From: Reticulitermes lucifugus
Taxonomy: Eukaryota > Arthropoda > Insecta > Blattodea > Rhinotermitidae
Direction of reading: 5' to 3'
Length of the DNA stretch: 64,000 bases
Assembly: GCA_026260175.1 (NCBI GenBank)
Contig: JAKCWW010000164.1
Coordinates: 1 to 64,000 of the forward strand
The notes under the pieces are model-generated. The model was not told the origin of the DNA and did no database searches. It was given only the letters and a program-made list of their open reading frames with translations. Positions 59,250 through 64,000 of the stretch are shown here, piece by piece; position 1 is the stretch's first letter, and each line of letters starts with the position of its first letter. A program made the translations under genes and the position numbers.

Positions 59250-59512
59250 GATCATAGCGGCCGCGCCATTCTGTCTTCAACTGCTGGGGCGCTGGGACTG
59301 TGGACTTTGTGTTCGAATCCTTCTCGACGTATGGGTGGGTGCCTGCTTCTTTTCTGTGTTTGTGTAGTCCCGTAAAAGCAGAGGCCTTTCGACAGGCCGA
59401 TCTACCGCCCATAGAGTCCAAGCAAATGTCTACAAAGAACATTCGAGAATTCAGAAAACGGAAGGCCCTGGACCGCAATGGCCTTTTCAGTGCCCTTGAA
59501 TGGAATGGAATG
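59250..59512 (+). repeat. tRNA-derived SINE-like element, family F
   Basis: ATAGCGGCCGCGCCATTCTG and GTGTTCGAATCCTTC give a tRNA-like head at normal spacing. A 150-bp body follows, ending in GAATGGAATGGAATGGATGG. The head resembles that of family A. It is the only copy seen, so its limits are approximate. Confidence 0.5.
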
Positions 59513-62500
59513 GATGGAGCTAAATAATTAGCTGAGTTAATTAGAAAATAAAACTAAGTAATTAAACCGAAAGCCAGCTACCAGCTAACTATCCAGCTAA
59601 GAATCAAGGAACCGACCAAAAAACTACGAAACAAAACCACTTGTCAGTAGACCAGTCGACTGGGTAATCAACGGTATGACAATCAGTACACCTTTTATTT
59701 GTACAAGGTATACTACCCAGTTATTTTAAAATAATCGTTTTATAAGAGTTTATAAAATAAATAATTTATCTTTAAAAATTCATTGGAAGTTAATAAGTTG
59801 CCGTAAAATCTACATGGGACTTATATTTAGGATGGAGAGTCAACAGAAGTATTATGGCAACTGGGAAAGATGCAGTAAGAAGTGTTAATCGACTAGTATA
59901 AGGTAACATAACTGGTGAAATAATCAGAAGTCTCAGTAGACACAGGTTGAAATTTTATTGGTAAAACTATAGAATAAGAAGCAACATCGCTTTTCAATAC
60001 AAAACAATGTTCGATGAAAGTATTGAGAACAGAGAATATGACGACATATGAAGAGAATAGATAATAAATTAATTCATAGTGTTAGGGAAAAGGCCTAATA
60101 TGTCATTCATTCTGAGCCAACAGAAATATTCCCCTCTAGTATGCTAGCTTTCTGTTAACAAGAACGCTGGAAGCGATAACAATACGAAAAGCAAACTTCG
60201 CAAGCAACAGGCACTTTGGGCTAACTTTCCAAGAGGTTTTCCAACCATTATTCTGTGTTTATTTTTGTTTGCATCGTAAACTTACTACACACATTTCAGG
60301 TTTATTCTCATCTGGCTCCGCTTGAAATAATCGCCCAAAAAAATTGCCCGTAATTATTTCCAGGACAAAAAACACGCAAGGCACACACAACAAAACAAGA
60401 AGAAAAATTTTATTAATAAATACATCAAGGAGCTAATTTTAAGACCAAGACATACAGGTACAATGAACGGACAAATATAATGTAGAAATGGGGCTAAAGA
60501 AACGTGCATGCTTTTCAGGTACAAATACTGTAGGCAGACCACCAGTGCTTATTCCTGAAACAAAATTAACATTATGGCCACGCCTGAGACAACTTTAATG
60601 TTACGTCCACACTAAGTTTTGTAAAAAAAACATTAGAATAGCGTGCGCAATGACTTTTAATTGTCTTACAGTTACACTTATAATCGACTTCAAAATACTG
60701 AAAGCGATAGCGAAATTGCTGGGATAAACCCCAAAGCCCACAGCATACAGTTTGATTCAAGTTGCTTCAACAGAAGATGTTCGATCTATGACGAACGCAG
60801 TCACGCCCACACACTCGCTGTGACACACAGGCGGCCGTGCTTTGTGCTAAGTAAAACAAAGGGTCATCCATCTTGCCGCTAAGAATGGGCGGACATCTTT
60901 TGTTATTATAACCCAAGCGCTTTCGCAAAAGACTTTTGGAGGAGTTAACTTCTCAAGATGAAGAAGGAGAAAAAGAAAAAAAGATCAAGATGAAGTGTAG
61001 TGGGAAGAGAGGAGAAGAAACGGGAGTGTTAAACACTAAAGCTCTAATTTGTTTAATTTGATCCGCCGTTAGATAAAAACTTAAAGTGATATGTTTATGT
61101 GAGTTGAAGTTTTCCATGCCCCCACCTCACCCTCCTTTCCTTAATATTTACCACAAGCAAAAACCGTGTTCTGCGGGCTTCTAAACCTGACTGCCTAATC
61201 CAAGGCAGTCAGTTACAGGTAGTGACGCATGGGGCATACCTGCAGCTGTTTAAACACTACATCCGCCGCTGCCATCCATACCTGGAGACCGTCGCCTCAG
61301 CCGCGACCTGAGGAGGCGACAAGCTGTGAGAACGAAGGAACCGCTACTTCGTAATAGTCATTTTCAATCATAATGTAGCATTTAATCTGTTACTGTTGTC
61401 ATTTAATGCTCGTTCTTAAAACGATGTTTACATGCTTATATGAACTGTAAGTTTTATAAAAATGTACTTAAATACAAAGCATGAAGAAAGTCGAAGTATT
61501 AAAAAAACAATATCGTGCATCCATGCAAATATCCACGCATCCACTAACAGCCGTGTTTATTCCTTGATATACTGAACCAGATTTAGTGGCAAATGTCAAG
61601 AAATTATTGCCAACCAAAGATTGGGCAGTGCAGGAGGAACAATAGCCGATCGTGCATCATTTTGTATTTGGAAACCGGCCTCAGCAGTGACGGCACAACA
61701 ATACGAGCTCACGAACCAATAAGTCGGGGCTCCGACACCTGCATCGACTAGTAATTGAATCGTGCTGCCATCTCTTATAAGTTAGTGGGAAGAGGGGATA
61801 TAGAATACAAACCCTTTTCATAAAAGGTTACGTATAAATAATAAAAATATCTAGATAAGGAGAGAGCAAAAGAAGAAACTAATGTCTTGGAACTGAAACT
61901 AAAATTCAAATAAGACATGAACAAGTTCTTTTATATTACCTTACCGAAATAATTTATACACGAGATATTATATCAAACCTGCTATGGTAACCATATTTGG
62001 GAAAAAATAGACAATATTTCTCTAAGTAACGAGCACATAATCTAAACAAGTAAAATGGCCGTACTGAATTTAAAGATGTGTGAGACCTTTACTCATTTAA
62101 ATCTGGTCAAAATGCGGTAGGCCTAACAGGTTTGAATTCCTACTATTTTGTAGCTATATGGTTTACGTGTTTTAGATTATTCAATGAAGCCTCAGTACCT
62201 CAGATTACAGTGTCGAGTGGACGGTTGATAGCACATAAAACAACATAGGCAATTTAGGTAAAACGAAAGACCGAGGTGCTTTCGAAACTTTATATCCTGG
62301 GCAGTAGTCACATGGCCACACCATTTCATCCATTGTGGTCACACGTTTTGCTGTTGTTCACAGTCTGTACGTATATCACACAATGTTATTACGATTATTA
62401 GGCTATATTGTTACATTTCTTTTAGACACTTATTTTATGTCTACTTTGATTTTGTTTTTGTTAAATTTTTCGGTTTATATATAACGTCCAAACTTTCAGC

Positions 62501-62964
62501 CCAAAACATTGCAATTTCTGACTTACAAACAACATTTCGTAAACAATTTATAGGTATATTCACTATCCATCTACAAGCCAAATGTCATATTCCTATGTAT
62601 GAGCAATAAATGTTAAATATTTTTTTGCTTATTTTTATTTTTCTTAATTGTACATTATGTAAACGGCAATAAGAATCGAAAGCTGGATACGAATATGACG
62701 TCATCACAAGAAGTCTACGTCAATGACTATTACGTCACACCACCACACATTTCAGTCTATGGTGTGTGGTGCCATATTATTTCAATCAAGTATACAACAA
62801 TAAGCATTAAATATATGACTGTATTTTTGCCCTAATTATTTTTCATGCAAAATACATCTTAACCTAAAAGTATAGGTATTATAAATCCATACATTTGTTT
62901 AATTACCCGGCAAGCAAATCCAGTTTTCTTTCATCATGGTGTGTTCCATGTTCTATGGTCTGTC
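59513..62964. other. AT-rich DNA, nothing recognised
   Basis: A purine-rich run lies at about 60955-61025. GC-richer patches at 60820-60850 and 61190-61320 have no known family. TAGGCCTA lies at 62118. Confidence 0.4.
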
Positions 62965-63322
62965 TGGCTTTGTCGTATGTTTCGTCTTTATTTCGTAAAC
63001 GACACGAATTTCGGGAAAATGTGTTTACCACGAACTGTATATTTCGGTTTTCTCTACAAAATTTATTTTCAACTTTTCTCCATTCGGGAAGAATTAAGCG
63101 AAATATTATCATACACCTACTTAGGCGTTCATGTAGAATGCCTAATATTTTTGTCCAATTTAACCAAATTTCCATTTTCTTAACAGATTTTAATAGACGA
63201 TCCCAATACAAAAATTTACGAAAATCCGTCCAATGTGAGTCGAGTTGTCCCATGTACACAAACGCACAGATAAGCATGTAGATGTTAACAGTCGCTTTTT
63301 CGCAACTTTGTGAACACGCTTA
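62965..63322 (+). repeat. Interspersed repeat R3, copy 3
   Basis: It is more diverged than copy 2 but has the same order: ACACGAATTTCGGGAAAA, GTTTTCTCTACAAAATTT, GAAATATTATCATA, ACGAAAATCCGTCCA, GAGTTGTCCCATG and TTTTTCGCAACTTTG. Both 120-codon frames across it are by-products. Confidence 0.75.
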
Positions 63323-63983
63323 GTTGTGCAAATAATACGTGAGAAAGAGATCATAGTTTAATTAGGGCACCATGCCTGGTGGGACTGAGGAAAGGCACGT
63401 AAACCTGAGTCACCAAAGTGGCTGTCCAAACCGGCACGTCCCGTATTTAATCAAGAAGCGATAATTATACGCATCATCACCACAATCCCTTGGCCATTTT
63501 ATGAGATCTGCCATGACGCAGCCCCTATGTAAATAAAACACTTATGGCTTAACAAGGCTGGGCAGACATTCTCCGGGAAATTATGACACAGCATTGGTTT
63601 TGTGTCTGTTAGAGCATACAAAAAGATCACAATAATAGTTTGGTTTAATTGTTAGTACATATTTATACCCGGTTTCAAGCAGTACTAATATTTTTAAATG
63701 GTTCATCCATTTGCGCAAATATTCATGTAATTAATAAGTAAAAAATCTGAGTGATCACAGAAACATTATTAGTTAATTAAAGCGCATTTATATCCAGCAC
63801 CATTTTTCGGCTTCGCATCAATCCATCACCACAATAATATAAATTATATGACTAATAATTATATAACATTTTAGCCATTCTGCTCCATGTAAATTGTTAT
63901 GTAAAAAAGCACGGGATCTCATGTTTTAAAAAAGTGGTGGCATTGTAATTGATATAATTATTCCTTATACAATTTATGTCAGC
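63323..63983. other. AT-rich DNA, nothing recognised
   Basis: I see no gene or repeat. Confidence 0.4.
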
Positions 63984-64000
63984 CTGATGATGGATTTATA
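63984..64000 (+). repeat. Possible hammerhead-like motif cut by the window edge
   Basis: The window ends in CTGATGA, T, GGATTTATA. This matches the core start and extra base of the other copies, but the GAAAC box would lie beyond the edge. Confidence 0.3.

Noticed and set aside
1-64000. tRNA genes
   Set aside because: All tRNA-like A-box/B-box pairs lie in SINE heads with poor acceptor stems; none folds as a complete tRNA.
1-64000. Retroviral, LTR-type or other capsid-bearing elements, and CRISPR arrays
   Set aside because: No reverse transcriptase, integrase or capsid-like frame was recognised, and no paired long terminal repeats were seen. The tandem arrays have no spacer structure.

Overview
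The window looks like a piece of a large, AT-rich, repeat-dense insect nuclear genome. It holds one piece of a recognisable host gene: the 3'-terminal coding exon of an unc-4/Uncx-type paired-like homeobox gene on the + strand (3355-4128), whose end matches arthropod UNC-4 closely. The rest is intron, possible 3' UTR, or transposon-rich sequence with no other host exon I can support. Several tRNA-derived SINE families, a Helitron pair, a mariner remnant and MITE-like copies fit a hemimetabolous insect with a large genome, but the species cannot be fixed from the sequence.

Layout. 1-3354: probably the last intron of the unc-4 gene, with SINE, MITE and other repeat copies. 3355-4128: homeobox exon. 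4129-about 5450: candidate 3' UTR. 5450-14000: mostly unique AT-rich DNA with two fold-back elements (7384-7508 and 8659-9024). 14017-23289: two copies of one Helitron in opposite orientation, the first split by a SINE with a visible 10-bp target duplication, plus a mariner transposase remnant. 23950-33000: SINEs, an assembly gap (26158-26798) and a purine-rich tract. 31000-47200: most of the hammerhead-like repeats, including a fold-back with one motif per arm (34041-34393), and a seven-copy 63-bp minisatellite (44277-44717). 47300-64000: more SINEs, a degenerate 43-bp satellite split by a SINE fragment (57245-58800), and a third copy of a repeat also seen near 1100 and 39900.

The signal most worth following is a recurrent short RNA-like motif: the word CTGANGA, one extra base, a stem-loop, then GAAACATGT. 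It occurs on both strands in at least seven places. In several copies the bases flanking the core pair with each other, and the paired bases differ from copy to copy while pairing is kept. This is the layout of a type I hammerhead ribozyme with a very short stem III. Such ribozymes are known from Penelope-like elements and retrozymes, but the short fold-back carriers here do not match an element I can name. A related, less canonical class shares a TTCTGGGATATGA box. One caveat applies throughout: every copy has an extra base before stem II, so activity is not assured.
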